NCBI GenBank assembly: GCA_039029535.1
Contig: JBCCFW010000081.1
Span: 1 to 32,852 of the forward strand
Source: JBCCFW01 sp039029535
GTDB taxonomy: Bacteria > Acidobacteriota > JBCCFW01
DNA: 32,852 nt
Reading direction: 5' to 3'
This document shows positions 6,490 through 15,365 of the stretch, piece by piece. The translations under genes and the position numbers were made by a program. Below the pieces are notes generated by a model. It worked only from the letters and a program-made list of their open reading frames with translations, was not told the origin of the DNA and ran no database searches. Positions within the stretch are counted from its first letter, which is position 1, and every line of letters starts with the position of its first letter.

Positions 6490-7689
6490 ATGCTCCCACG
6501 AGCTCGGTCACGCGGACAGCTCGGCCTCGCCCTGGCGACCGTCGTCTTCCAAGGTGCGGTCACCCAGGCGGCGACCGATCCGGGCCTGCCCGGTGCTTTC
6601 ATCGCCGAGCGCATCGAGCTCGACGTGCCGGCGGATGGCGGGCGCACGCTCACCGCGGACCTGCACTACCCGGGCGACGGCAGCGGCTCTGTTGACCCGG
6701 CGGCCGGTCGCTGCCCTGCGGTGGTCTTCGGTCATGGCTTCGCGCGCAGCCGCGCCCGCTACGTGGACTTCGGTGCGCACCTGGCGAGCCGCGGCTTCCT
6801 CGTGCTCGTGCCCGACTTCTCCGGCGCCGACCACTCGCAGAACGCCGACGACTTGAGCGCGGGCCTCGACTGGCTGCTGGCCGAAGACGCCCGTGCAGGC
6901 TCCTTGCTCTTCGAACGTGTGGACGCGACGGCGCTCGGCTCGAGCGGCCACTCGGCCGGTGGCCTGAGCGCTCTCGTTGCCCTCTCGCGTGACCCGCGTC
7001 TCGTGACGGCCGCTCCACTCGACCCGGTGGACTCCGGCGAGCTCGGCACGACGGCGCTGGCCTCGACCACGGCGCCGGTGGCCATCACGCACTCGGAGGA
7101 CTCGGCCTGCAACGCCTTTGGCAGCGCGCGCGACCTGTACGAAGCGGCCATCGGTCCGAAGCGGCGCGTGCTGGTGGTGGACGGCAACCACTGCGACCCC
7201 GAGATGCCGAGCGACCTCCTCTGCAGCCTGCCCTGCGGTGGTGCGAACGCGGAGCGGCAAGCGCTCTACCGCAAGCTCGTCACCGGCTGGCTGGAGCACT
7301 GGCTACGCTGCGACGCGAGCTACGCGCCGTGGGTGTCCGGAGTTGAGCTGGCAGCCGATGTCATGGCGGGTCGCGTCGTCACGGAGTCCATGCCGGATCC
7401 GGTCGAGGCGGATTGCGTCGTCGTGCCACCGGGCGAGGTCACGGGTCTTCGAGTGACCACGTCGGGGGACGACCTCGTCCTGAGCTGGGACCCGCTGGTC
7501 TCTGAGCCCGTGGTGGAGTCGTATCGGGTCTACCGATCGACGGTACCTGAGGTGGTCCGCGTCACGTCCGAGCGGGTCGGCGAGGTGCCGGCCCCGACGG
7601 TGGAGCTCGTGCTGCCCGGCGAGCGGACGACCCTGGCCAGCTCCTTCTTCGTCGTGCGTGCCGCCAACGCCGGCGGCGAGGGTCCGTGA
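6490..7689 (+). CDS. Secreted alpha/beta hydrolase with C-terminal fibronectin-III-like domain
   Basis: 399 residues. Residues 1-28 are a signal peptide (basic start, hydrophobic 11-20, AxA cut site near 26-28). The catalytic domain resembles the chlorophyllase/dienelactone-hydrolase/PET-hydrolase-like group: FGHGFARSR (80-88, oxyanion loop), GHSAG (153-157, nucleophile Ser155), and DGNHCDP (His234). Several cysteines (C75, C207, C235 and others) suggest disulfides, as expected for an extracytoplasmic enzyme. From about 317 on, VTGLRVTTSGDDLVLSWDP and SYRVYRST look like a fibronectin-III or related Ig-like domain, possibly for binding polymer or cell surface. Esterase or lipase activity is likely; the substrate is unknown. 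No sigma-54 promoter was seen upstream. Confidence 0.87.
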   Translation: MLPRARSRGQLGLALATVVFQGAVTQAATDPGLPGAFIAERIELDVPADGGRTLTADLHYPGDGSGSVDPAAGRCPAVVFGHGFARSRARYVDFGAHLASRGFLVLVPDFSGADHSQNADDLSAGLDWLLAEDARAGSLLFERVDATALGSSGHSAGGLSALVALSRDPRLVTAAPLDPVDSGELGTTALASTTAPVAITHSEDSACNAFGSARDLYEAAIGPKRRVLVVDGNHCDPEMPSDLLCSLPCGGANAERQALYRKLVTGWLEHWLRCDASYAPWVSGVELAADVMAGRVVTESMPDPVEADCVVVPPGEVTGLRVTTSGDDLVLSWDPLVSEPVVESYRVYRSTVPEVVRVTSERVGEVPAPTVELVLPGERTTLASSFFVVRAANAGGEGP

Positions 7690-7747
7690 GGGAGAGCATC
7701 GGGTAATCTCCTCGTGCGGGCGGCGTCTCGCAGGATCGAGGACGACC

Positions 7748-9400
7748 ATGGCGACCTGGAGCACACCATCCACGCAGGGCTCGGCGGCGTTCTTCCAGCA
7801 CCGCGTGGCCCTCTTCGGCCTCCTGTCGGGCCTGCTCTCGGCGGCCTTTCTCGCTTGCAGCCTGGTCATCCTGCTGCTCATCGACCCCGCGCAGGTCATC
7901 CGTCCGTCGTCGGGCTTCCATGCCCTGGCGATCGTCTTCCTGCTCGGCATCTGGTGGCTCTGCCGGAAAACGGAGCGCTCGCGCCGCTTCGTGACCTGCG
8001 TCGAGGCGACGGGTGTCATCGGGGCCTGCATCGCCTACCAGCTCATGGGCGCGTCCATCCCGGCGGTGGTCCGGCCGGACCTCATCATGATCCTGGCGCT
8101 GTCGTTCGCCCTCATTGCACGAGCGGTCTTCGTGCCGGTGCCGGCGCGCAACAACTTTCTCTTCGGCCTGGCGGTGGGCCTGCCGCTGGTGGTCGTGAGC
8201 TGGTGGATCTTTCGGCAGACGACGCCGGAGCTCGCGGCGCTGGTCAGCAGCGAGGTCGGTCCGACGACGAGGAACCAGCTCGCGCTCTTCGTCGCCATCA
8301 ACACGGCGGTGTGGTGGATGTTGGCCACGTGCCTCGGTGCGGCGGCGAGCCACGTCATCTATGGGCTGCGGGTGGAAGTGAAGGAGGCGCAGCGCCTGGG
8401 TCAGTACGTGCTCGAGCGCAAGCTGGGCGAGGGCGGCATGGGCGTGGTGCACCTGGCTCGTCATGCGCTGCTGCGACGACCGACGGCGATCAAGCTCGTC
8501 TCCCGCTCGGCGGGCTGTGCCGACGCGCTGGCGCGCTTCGAGAAGGAAGTGCAGCTCACCGCGAGCCTGAGTCATCCCAACACCGTGCGCATCTTCGACT
8601 ACGGCCGGACACCGGAGGGTGTCTTCTACTACGCCATGGAGATGCTCGAGGGCGTCACGCTCAAGGAGCTCGTCGAGGCCGAGGGTCCGCTGCCACCGGC
8701 GCGGGTCATCCACGTGCTGCATCAGGTGGCGGGCGCCTTGGCCGAGGCGCACGAGGCGGGCTTGGTTCATCGCGACGTCAAGCCGGGCAACATCATGTTG
8801 TGCCGTCACGGTGGGGTGCCCGACATCGCCAAGGTGCTCGACTTCGGTCTCGTCAAGGAGGTGGACGACGAGTCATCGGTGACCTTGACCAACGCCGGTT
8901 CCATCCTGGGCACGCCCGAGTACCTGCCGCCCGAGGTCATGACGAACCCGGACTCGGTCGACGCGCGCAGCGACCTCTACGCGCTGGGCGTGACGGCCTG
9001 GTACTTGCTCGTGGGTGAGCCGCTGTTCGCGGGCCGAACGGCCATGGAGGTGTGCAGTCATCACCTGCAGAGCACGCCGGACCGACCGTCGGTGCGTACG
9101 GACCGTCCTGTCCCGCTCGACCTGGAAGACCTGGTCATGGCCTGTCTCGAGAAGAAGCCGGACCGTCGTCCGGCGAGCGCCCGTGAGCTGCGTCGTGGCC
9201 TGGCGGTTTGTGAGGGCTTCGGGACCTGGTGTGAGGACGAGGGACTCGCCTGTCAGTCGCGTGAGCTCGCGGCGGTGGCCAAGCGGAAGCGCGAGGGCGG
9301 GCAGCAGATCTCGGAGCAGACGACGCGGGCGGTCTCGGCGGACGAGATCTCTCCCGTGCGGTTGACCGTCGAGCTGGATGCTCGCAGCCTGGGCCGGTGA
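7748..9400 (+). CDS. Membrane Ser/Thr protein kinase with N-terminal six-helix membrane domain
   Basis: 550 residues from ATG 7748 (GAGG about 9 bases upstream). Residues 20-46, 58-72, 84-102, 112-130, 136-154 and 178-205 are hydrophobic membrane segments. The Hanks-type kinase domain follows at about 220-480: glycine loop LGEGGMGVV (226-234), Lys249 (AIKLV), HRDVKPGN (341-348), DFG (365-367) and TPEYLPPE (389-396), so all catalytic residues are present. The tail (about 490-550) is charged and rich in Ser/Thr, and could carry autophosphorylation sites. Most bacterial kinases of this class have the kinase domain first and one membrane helix after; here the order is reversed and the membrane part is multi-pass, which suggests sensing within or across the membrane. 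The signal and substrates are unknown. Confidence 0.93.
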   Translation: MATWSTPSTQGSAAFFQHRVALFGLLSGLLSAAFLACSLVILLLIDPAQVIRPSSGFHALAIVFLLGIWWLCRKTERSRRFVTCVEATGVIGACIAYQLMGASIPAVVRPDLIMILALSFALIARAVFVPVPARNNFLFGLAVGLPLVVVSWWIFRQTTPELAALVSSEVGPTTRNQLALFVAINTAVWWMLATCLGAAASHVIYGLRVEVKEAQRLGQYVLERKLGEGGMGVVHLARHALLRRPTAIKLVSRSAGCADALARFEKEVQLTASLSHPNTVRIFDYGRTPEGVFYYAMEMLEGVTLKELVEAEGPLPPARVIHVLHQVAGALAEAHEAGLVHRDVKPGNIMLCRHGGVPDIAKVLDFGLVKEVDDESSVTLTNAGSILGTPEYLPPEVMTNPDSVDARSDLYALGVTAWYLLVGEPLFAGRTAMEVCSHHLQSTPDRPSVRTDRPVPLDLEDLVMACLEKKPDRRPASARELRRGLAVCEGFGTWCEDEGLACQSRELAAVAKRKREGGQQISEQTTRAVSADEISPVRLTVELDARSLGR

Positions 9401-9405
9401 GCCGG

Positions 9406-10383
9406 ATGCGCAAGCTGCATCTCTGGATTGCCGTCGCCTTGCTGGCGAGCGCCAGCGCGGTCGTGCGCAAGCTCAGCGAGATCGGGGCAATGCATCCCGT
9501 CGACGGCCGCAACGCGATCTCCTTCTGCAACGTCCTCTTCGCCGGCAACTTGGTGGGGCTCATCGTCGTCGCGATCGTCCATCGACGCGACTGGTGTCGG
9601 GAGACGCTCGCCCGCGTGACGCCCTCTCAGTGGACCGTGCTGAGCGTGACCTCGCTGCTCTCGGTGGCGCTGGCGCCGGCGCTCACCTTCACGGCCCTGG
9701 AGCGCACCAGCGTCACGAGCGTGGTCTTGCTCGGACGGATCGAGCCTCCTCTCGTGCTGGCGCTGGCAGCTCTCGTGCTCGGTGAACGCCTCAACGCCTG
9801 GGGAGTGGTAGGCGCGTTGGTGGCCCTGGCTGGGGTGGCGGCGTCGCTCTTGCTCGCGCCCTCCATGGACGGTTGGAACCTGGGCGTGGGCGAGGTCTGT
9901 GCGCTCGGCGGCGCGGCTTGCTTGGCGATCGGGACCATCCTCACCAAGGCGCGTCTCGCGGAGGTGCCGCTGGGTGTCTTCGTGACCTTCCGGATGGCGC
10001 TCGGCACGGTCGTGTTTGCCATCGTCGTGGCGTGGCTCTTCGGTCCCGAGCACTTCATCGACGTGCTCTCACCCGTGCTCTGGGGATGGATGTTCGTCTA
10101 CGGTGCGGTCATCGTCGCGGCCGGCCAGCTCCTGTGGTTCTCAGGGCTGCGAGTGAGCAACACCCTGCAGCTCACCCTCGCGACCTCGGTGAGCCCGATC
10201 ATCGCGATCCTCGCGGCCGCGATCATCCTCGGCGAGAAGCCCATGCGCAGCCAGTGGATCGGTGGTGCCATCCTGCTGGTGGGGATCGCGCTGGGCGCGC
10301 GTGGTGCGATCTTGGCCGTGAAGTCGGCTCGGGATACGGACGGGACTGACGTCGACCGAGGTGTCGGCTTCAAGGGCACCTGA
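9406..10383 (+). CDS. EamA/DMT-family transporter
   Basis: About 325 residues forming ten hydrophobic segments in two related halves, the drug/metabolite transporter arrangement. Diagnostic stretches are the end of the first repeat (RIEPPLVLALAALVLGERL, about 110-128) and the matching end of the second (TSVSPIIAILAAAIILGEK, about 263-281). These proteins export or import small metabolites; the substrate cannot be told. ATG 9406 is preferred, but a GTG at 9397 overlapping the kinase stop by 4 bases (GTGA) is a real alternative. Either way the gene is tightly coupled to the kinase gene. The end meets the converging minus-strand operon 19 bases later. Confidence 0.9.
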   Translation: MRKLHLWIAVALLASASAVVRKLSEIGAMHPVDGRNAISFCNVLFAGNLVGLIVVAIVHRRDWCRETLARVTPSQWTVLSVTSLLSVALAPALTFTALERTSVTSVVLLGRIEPPLVLALAALVLGERLNAWGVVGALVALAGVAASLLLAPSMDGWNLGVGEVCALGGAACLAIGTILTKARLAEVPLGVFVTFRMALGTVVFAIVVAWLFGPEHFIDVLSPVLWGWMFVYGAVIVAAGQLLWFSGLRVSNTLQLTLATSVSPIIAILAAAIILGEKPMRSQWIGGAILLVGIALGARGAILAVKSARDTDGTDVDRGVGFKGT

Positions 10384-10402
10384 GCGCTGTCTCGGCGAGT
10401 GC

Positions 10403-10894
10403 CTACTTGGAAGCTCCTTGCTTGGTGAGGAACTTCAGTGACGACGCCGTGGCGGTCCTGAGCGCAGGGACGTCAACCGTTCCGTCCTTGTGGAGCTCGA
10501 CGACTCCGTCCAGGTGCGCGTGGTAGATCGTCAAGAGCTCAGAGGCTCGTTCATTGCTGAGCCGGGCTCGTTCGTCGCAGATGGCTCCAGGGTGGAACCA
10601 CTTGTCACCGGGATCATCCCAGGCCCTGGCATTGAACCAGGAGTGCCCCCGGCCGGAGCGAACCGCCCAGGCGTGCGCGTGAGGCTCGGCCTCGACGGTG
10701 GTAACCCAGCGTGAGCACTCATTGGCCTGCAGGCTTCGATGAGTCAGCACGCCGAGCGACCACTTGCTCGTGCGCTCCACGTCGCAATAGATGCAGTGAT
10801 CGACTCGGCTCTGCTGCGGGCCCTGCCAGGAGGCGAGGGCCAAGATCAGAAGAAGGGCAAGAGCCGCACTGATGATCTTCGCTCCGCGGGTCAC
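10403..10894 (-). CDS. Small exported or membrane-anchored protein of unknown function
   Basis: 163 residues starting at GTG 10894, which overlaps the stop of the preceding gene by 4 bases (GTGA), so translation is coupled. Residues 5-24 are hydrophobic (signal peptide or N-terminal anchor). The remainder is polar, with HCIYCDVERTSKW, an isolated Cys in QANECSRW, a His-rich stretch (EAEPHAHAW) and SGRGHSWFNARAW. The CxxC and His residues could bind metal or form disulfides. I do not recognise the family. It is the last gene of a three-gene operon whose other products are also exported, which suggests a shared job outside the cytoplasm. Codon use is less GC-biased at third positions than in the flanking genes. 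Confidence 0.72.
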   Translation of the reverse strand: MTRGAKIISAALALLLILALASWQGPQQSRVDHCIYCDVERTSKWSLGVLTHRSLQANECSRWVTTVEAEPHAHAWAVRSGRGHSWFNARAWDDPGDKWFHPGAICDERARLSNERASELLTIYHAHLDGVVELHKDGTVDVPALRTATASSLKFLTKQGASK

Positions 10895-11736
10895 TCTAGG
10901 TTCACCATGTCGGGCAACAAGTCGATCAGAACTTGGCCAGGCCCATCACCGACGTTGAAGCAAGCGTGAGGCCGGATGTAGGCAAGCTTCTCGGGTGGAC
11001 AAGCGTAGACGAGCTTGGGTTCAGTGAGTGGTCCGGCTACCTGCGTCAACAGGATCGCCTTGCCGTCGCGCACTCTAGCTGCGGCCCGATGCAGGCCTAC
11101 CAAGGGACGTTCGCCCATGGAAACCAACTCTGGCCAGGCCTGAATGCAAGTGACGACCTGTGAGTTGGAGCCGACATCGACGAGCAAGCGTGCCCCGGGT
11201 CCCCGGTGCGGGATGTTGTCCAGGACGCGCTCGTACGAGACGGTCACTCGACCTGCCTGTGCCTTCGCTCCCAAGAACCGTGCGTCCGCCGGGAATGCGC
11301 CGCGCTCCTTCAGCCACGCATCGGCAATGATGCGAGCTTCATCTCCACTTGGCAGCGGTGCCTTTCTCGAGATTCGCCCATCCATGAAGTCGAGATCAGC
11401 CCATCGCCAAGCACCCTTGCCATCCATGGAGAACCAGAAGTGGTCCGTCAAGATCAGCAACATGTCGCCCTTCTTGACAGCTTTTCCTTCCAGGCCAAAG
11501 AGCCTCTTGGCAACTTCTTGAGCGTGTGTGGGCGTGATCTCTGGGGTCGTGACCCGGTAAACAGGGGCGTGTGAACCGAGCTGAGCTGCTTTCACTCCGA
11601 TACCGAGCTTGAATTCTCCAAGCTCTGCCGGCTCACAGCCAGCGTCGGCCTCTTGGCTCTTGCTGCTTGTTGCGAGAGCCAAGAGAAGAAGGCCGGACGT
11701 CAGCACTTGGAATGGTCCGGGAATAGGGTGCTTCAT
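10891..11736 (-). CDS. Exported protein of unknown function, possible propeptide-like partner
   Basis: 281 residues from ATG 11736, which overlaps the previous stop by 4 bases (ATGA); longer in-frame starts are unlikely because they would skip the signal peptide (MKHPIPGPF, then TSGLLLLALATSS). The mature part begins with a Cys-containing acidic segment. It then has VYRVTTPEITPTHAQEVAKR and, later, LPSGDEARIIADAWLKERG and VSYERVLDNIPHRGPGARL. Blocks of this kind (alpha/beta units with 'LP..eA..iA..wL' and 'vsYeRvld.ip..GPGarl') occur in PepSY/FTP-like and YycH-like extracytoplasmic domains, which often inhibit or chaperone peptidases. The similarity is by eye and weak. Its position after a cysteine-peptidase-like gene fits a partner role. 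Confidence 0.75.
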   Translation of the reverse strand: MKHPIPGPFQVLTSGLLLLALATSSKSQEADAGCEPAELGEFKLGIGVKAAQLGSHAPVYRVTTPEITPTHAQEVAKRLFGLEGKAVKKGDMLLILTDHFWFSMDGKGAWRWADLDFMDGRISRKAPLPSGDEARIIADAWLKERGAFPADARFLGAKAQAGRVTVSYERVLDNIPHRGPGARLLVDVGSNSQVVTCIQAWPELVSMGERPLVGLHRAAARVRDGKAILLTQVAGPLTEPKLVYACPPEKLAYIRPHACFNVGDGPGQVLIDLLPDMVNLE

Positions 11737-13475
11737 CTTGGTACCACCACGATCTCTTCCCAAGCATAAGTGTCCAGAGTTGGGCTTGGGTCTCTGGGGA
11801 CTGCTCCGCGGCCTGGCTTGACGGGTAGCCAGTCGTTGAGACGGTCCACGGCTCCGAAGACTCTCACCGTCGTGGGATCGTTGTTGTGCCATTGAAAGTC
11901 CCGAGCCTGCTCGAACCACGCGTCTTGGAGCGTGAAGCGGTCGACATAGAACGCAAACCGCCCTCCAGCATCCCTATAGACTTTCATCGAGCTTCCATAT
12001 CCGAGCAAGAGGTGGGCGCCGCCCATCATCCGCTGTAGCTCGGCGACTTGCTCCTCGATTGGCAAGTCCGGGCTCGTTCTGAGGAAGTTGCAGGTGTTGA
12101 ACACGAGGTACTCGACGTCGGTCTCCCCAAACGAGGCTTCGTCTTGTCTCAGATGGTCATCCATCGCTCCGAAGGCGCTGCAGTCCTGATCGACGAAGAA
12201 GTCCAGGTAGGGAATGACCTCAGAGTGCCCCACTCCGTGTCCGGTCCACCAGGCGATGTCGACCGAGTCGACATGTTGCTCGTCTGTAGCCGCGGACCAG
12301 TGAGCCTCCCTGGAATCGAGATCGCCGTTCGCAAACGCTCGCTCCCAGCCGGGCCTATGTTCTGCGAGACCCAGGCCCCATTCCCGTGAAGTCCAGGGAG
12401 AGAACACGAGCGTGGGTAGGACCGGCCTCCGGCTGCAGGAGTAGGTGCCGTAGCGGCTCTGCCACTCTTCGCCATGTTCGCCTCGGTCGACCATGACTTC
12501 CAGGTTCAGGCTGGGCTCGTCGATCACGGTGAAGGACAGGACCTCCTCGTCCAGGATCTTGATCCGGTCGTTGCTTCCTTCGGAAGTCTCTCGGTCCAAG
12601 TACAGTAGCTCTCCGGGTGCGGTGACGTTGTCGTAGATGTTCGAGTCGACGGCTGTCTCGCGGAGGAGGACCACGAGTCCGGCCGGATCTGATTCGCTCG
12701 TGACCCGAACCGCTACGTCTTCGGCAGAGCCCGGGTCACCGCCCGGTCGCTCCAGTCGGAGATAGATGGGGTCGTCGTTGCCGAAGAGAGCCTTCGGAGA
12801 GCGTGATCTTCCCTCCTCCTCTGGCCAGTCTTCTAGCTTGGTGCTGAAGCCAGCATCGACGTAGGCAACGAGCTGCCCCGGAGTAAGGGAGCGGACCTCG
12901 AGGATCTCGATGCGGCCCGACGAGGGTCGCTTGTTGTCTCCATCAGGAGACGTGTGCGTGTCGAGGACCACGTTCAGGTACTTGGGGCCTTCCCACTCTG
13001 CCGCCATCGTGACCGTGAGCTCTCCATTGGAACGCTCTTGCCCGCAGTTGATCCAGTCCTCACCGCCCCAGACGAAACCGGGGCTGTAGCCTTCTTCGGC
13101 AGTCAGCGGGTCGAATCCAGGAATGCCGGCATGTCCATGCGGCACCGAGGAGACGCTCACCGAGAACGAGTCGTAGTAGCCCGCTCCACCGCTGCCAGAG
13201 TAGGAGTCCCAGGTTCGCAGCACGTGGAAGAATCGGACCTCGTAGGCATCAGCAGGCGGCAGGACTGCGTACATGCCGTGGTAGCCGCGAGCTTGCCCCG
13301 CCAGGCAGGATCGCCGGACTCCCATCTCGATGTTGTTGCCCGAGGCTGTTGCCTCACCCGCCGGGTGAAGCGGGAACCACTCGAGTTCGGGTGGCTCTGG
13401 CTCGCCTGCAGCGACCGCAGAGGCCATGAGACACGCGATCAGGCAGTGAATTCGAGTTCTTGCTCGCTGTTTCAC
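11733..13475 (-). CDS. Exported multidomain protein with caspase/gingipain-like His-Cys region (DUF6345-like)
   Basis: 580 residues from GTG 13475, with a run of G about 8 bases upstream. Signal peptide 1-23. An N-terminal beta-rich region (about 30-200) has the look of a binding domain. Around 232-320 lies an Ig-like segment (IYLRLERPGGDPG, VVLLRETAVDSNIYDN) of a kind repeated in many bacterial surface proteins. The C-terminal domain (about 350-550) has VDIAWWTGHGVG (H413 in a GHG turn) and VEYLVFNTCNFL (C462 at the end of a hydrophobic strand). His-Gly plus a downstream strand-terminal Cys is the hallmark of clan CD cysteine peptidases, and the pattern resembles DUF6345 proteins. Peptidase activity is inferred, not shown. 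It is the first gene of the exported-protein operon. Confidence 0.8.
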   Translation of the reverse strand: MKQRARTRIHCLIACLMASAVAAGEPEPPELEWFPLHPAGEATASGNNIEMGVRRSCLAGQARGYHGMYAVLPPADAYEVRFFHVLRTWDSYSGSGGAGYYDSFSVSVSSVPHGHAGIPGFDPLTAEEGYSPGFVWGGEDWINCGQERSNGELTVTMAAEWEGPKYLNVVLDTHTSPDGDNKRPSSGRIEILEVRSLTPGQLVAYVDAGFSTKLEDWPEEEGRSRSPKALFGNDDPIYLRLERPGGDPGSAEDVAVRVTSESDPAGLVVLLRETAVDSNIYDNVTAPGELLYLDRETSEGSNDRIKILDEEVLSFTVIDEPSLNLEVMVDRGEHGEEWQSRYGTYSCSRRPVLPTLVFSPWTSREWGLGLAEHRPGWERAFANGDLDSREAHWSAATDEQHVDSVDIAWWTGHGVGHSEVIPYLDFFVDQDCSAFGAMDDHLRQDEASFGETDVEYLVFNTCNFLRTSPDLPIEEQVAELQRMMGGAHLLLGYGSSMKVYRDAGGRFAFYVDRFTLQDAWFEQARDFQWHNNDPTTVRVFGAVDRLNDWLPVKPGRGAVPRDPSPTLDTYAWEEIVVVPR

Positions 13476-13520
13476 TTCGTTTTCCCCCCCAGTGAGTCCT
13501 GAGCTGGCAACTTAGGTGCT

Positions 13521-13542
13521 TAAGTTCACGATCATGAACTTA
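13521..13542. promoter_or_regulatory. Palindromic candidate operator between divergent genes
   Basis: TAAGTTCA and TGAACTTA are perfect 8-base arms around a 6-base centre. It lies 46 bases before the GTG of the exported-protein operon and about 110 before the serine hydrolase, in a stretch more AT-rich than its surroundings. It is a plausible binding site for a dimeric regulator, but no regulator gene is adjacent. Confidence 0.5.
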
Positions 13543-13653
13543 GTTTCCTGGCTCGTCCAGGGTGGTCGTTCGGAGTGAAATACGAGTGTTACTGCGCCTG
13601 GTCGATGACGCGCGGCTCCACGGCTCTCAGCAGTGGCAAGATGGTAGAGAAGG

Positions 13654-15159
13654 GTGGTGGAAGTGGCCGCTGGGAGAGTTGGACAAGCCGGCGTTCCTCA
13701 TGATCGGACGCGAGCCGGCTCGGTCTCGCGCCTGGCGAGCTGCGTGCTCTTCCTGATGGTCGTGCTCGGAGCCTCCGGCTGCGTCCGCCACTCCATGCGC
13801 AACGCCGAGCTGGACGACCTCGTCGTCGAGCTGGAGCAGTTGATCCCAGAGCAGCTCGAAGGACGCCACGTGCCGGGCGCTGCGGTCGCGGTGCTGCGAG
13901 ACGGGCAGGTCGTCTACCAACGTGGCTTCGGGCTGGCTGACGAGGGGAGGCCGATCGAGCCGACGACAGGCTTCAACGTCGCCTCCATCTCCAAGCCCGT
14001 CGCGGCCTGGGGTGTCATGAAGCTGGTGGAGGACGGGAAGGTCGACCTCGACGCGCCGTTCCGCCGCTACGTCACGCGCTGGAGCTTGCCGGAGAGCGCA
14101 CACGACGCCGACCAGGTGACGGTCCGACGCCTGCTCAGCCACACCGCGGGTCTCTCGCTCCATGGCTACCCGGGCTTCGGTCCCGATGATCGTCTGCCCA
14201 CGATCGAGGAGTCACTGTCCGGCGCGACCAACGGCTCCGGCGCAGTCGAGCTCGTCAGGCAGCCGGGCACGGAGTGGAAGTACTCGGGTGGTGGCTACAC
14301 CTTGCTCCAGCTCCTCATCGAAGAAGTGAGCGGTCAGACCTTCGCGGACTTCATGCGGGAGACGGTCCTGCGTCCTCTGGGCATGAAGGGCAGTGACTAC
14401 GAGCTCACGCCGGAGATTCTCGCGGCCTCAGCGACCTGCTTCGACGCGTCCGGCGAGTCGGCTCCAAGTCCTCGCTTCACTGCGCAGGCCGCGGCAGGGC
14501 TGCACGCGACCCTCGAGGACATGGGGCGCTTCGCAGTCGCCACGCTGTCGATGATGGAGGAGGGGCCCGGCCGGACCGTGCTGAGCCGCGAGTCGCTCGA
14601 GCTCATGCTGACGGCCGCGTCAGCGTCGGAGGGTCGCTACGGCCTGGGCTACTTCCTCAGGCCCCTGCCCAACGGCGTGCCGGCGATGGGCCACGACGGT
14701 GCCAACGAGGGCTGGCACTCGTCCTTCCTCGTCGTGCCCGAGACGGGCGATGGTTTGGTCGTGCTCACCAATGGAGACCAGGGCCGCCTCATCACCGCCG
14801 AGATCCGCTGTGCCTGGATGCACTGGCTGACCGGGCTGGTGCCGACCGAATTGCCCTGTGGCATCCCGTTGCCGGAGAAGCGACACGAGATCGAGCTGAG
14901 CGACGAGGTCCTTCGGAGGTACGTCGGCGTCTACGAAGTCGAGGCCGGCTTCCAGATGGCGATCCGCCTCGAGAACGGCCTGCTCCGAGCGAAGGCCACT
15001 GACCAGGTCGAGATGCCGATCTACCCCGAGTCCGAGACGGAGTTCTTCGTGAAGCTGTTCGAGGGTGAGGTGACGTTCGTGCTGGATGGGGCGGGCGAGG
15101 TCACGGGGCTGGTGTTGCGGAAGGGGGAGTGGGCCGGGGAGGCGAGGAAGGTGGAGTAG
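13654..15159 (+). CDS. Beta-lactamase-fold serine hydrolase, probable lipoprotein
   Basis: About 501 residues. A hydrophobic segment ends in a lipobox-like LGASGC (Cys43), so the protein is probably lipid-anchored in the envelope. The class C beta-lactamase/DD-peptidase fold (Pfam Beta-lactamase) is clear: SISK (Ser111, Lys114) is the SxxK motif, LLSHTAGL (160-167) is a family block, KYSGGG (Tyr210) replaces the YxN motif, and MGHDGANEGWHSS carries the KTG-equivalent His-Asp-Gly. A C-terminal barrel-like domain of about 100 residues (from RYVGVYEVE) is common in these enzymes. Likely an esterase, D-amino-acid peptidase or related hydrolase rather than an antibiotic-resistance enzyme. The start is uncertain: GTG at 13654, 13657 or 13663 all fit; none has a strong ribosome site. 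Confidence 0.87.
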   Translation: MVEVAAGRVGQAGVPHDRTRAGSVSRLASCVLFLMVVLGASGCVRHSMRNAELDDLVVELEQLIPEQLEGRHVPGAAVAVLRDGQVVYQRGFGLADEGRPIEPTTGFNVASISKPVAAWGVMKLVEDGKVDLDAPFRRYVTRWSLPESAHDADQVTVRRLLSHTAGLSLHGYPGFGPDDRLPTIEESLSGATNGSGAVELVRQPGTEWKYSGGGYTLLQLLIEEVSGQTFADFMRETVLRPLGMKGSDYELTPEILAASATCFDASGESAPSPRFTAQAAAGLHATLEDMGRFAVATLSMMEEGPGRTVLSRESLELMLTAASASEGRYGLGYFLRPLPNGVPAMGHDGANEGWHSSFLVVPETGDGLVVLTNGDQGRLITAEIRCAWMHWLTGLVPTELPCGIPLPEKRHEIELSDEVLRRYVGVYEVEAGFQMAIRLENGLLRAKATDQVEMPIYPESETEFFVKLFEGEVTFVLDGAGEVTGLVLRKGEWAGEARKVE

Positions 15160-15191
15160 TCGTCCGGCCAGTAGAGCGATGCCCCTTGTGG

Positions 15192-15229
15192 CTAAACTCG
15201 CGGGTGGTGTTAAGTCGGGTCGAGTTTAG
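15192..15229. repeat. Inverted repeat at the left edge of the lower-GC islet
   Basis: CTAAACTCG and CGAGTTTAG form perfect 9-base arms with a 20-base spacer, 33 bases after the serine hydrolase stop. It could be a terminator-like hairpin (no T-run), an operator for the following operon, or an element end. The octamer GTGGCTAA overlapping its left arm (15188-15195) recurs at 17366-17373. Confidence 0.45.
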
Positions 15230-15365
15230 AAGCGTGTCTAATTAAATTAACAAATGAAATGCTTGAACTAGGCCTGGAAGTTCGGGAAGCTCTTGATGGA
15301 ATGGCCTATAGATTCGGCGGAACACCAGTCTGATTCCAGTTCTCTCAGGAGCCGAGACGAAAGGG

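Noticed and set aside
7714..9018. 434-residue plus-strand frame over the kinase gene
   Set aside because: No kinase motifs and biased composition; the kinase frame holds all catalytic motifs.
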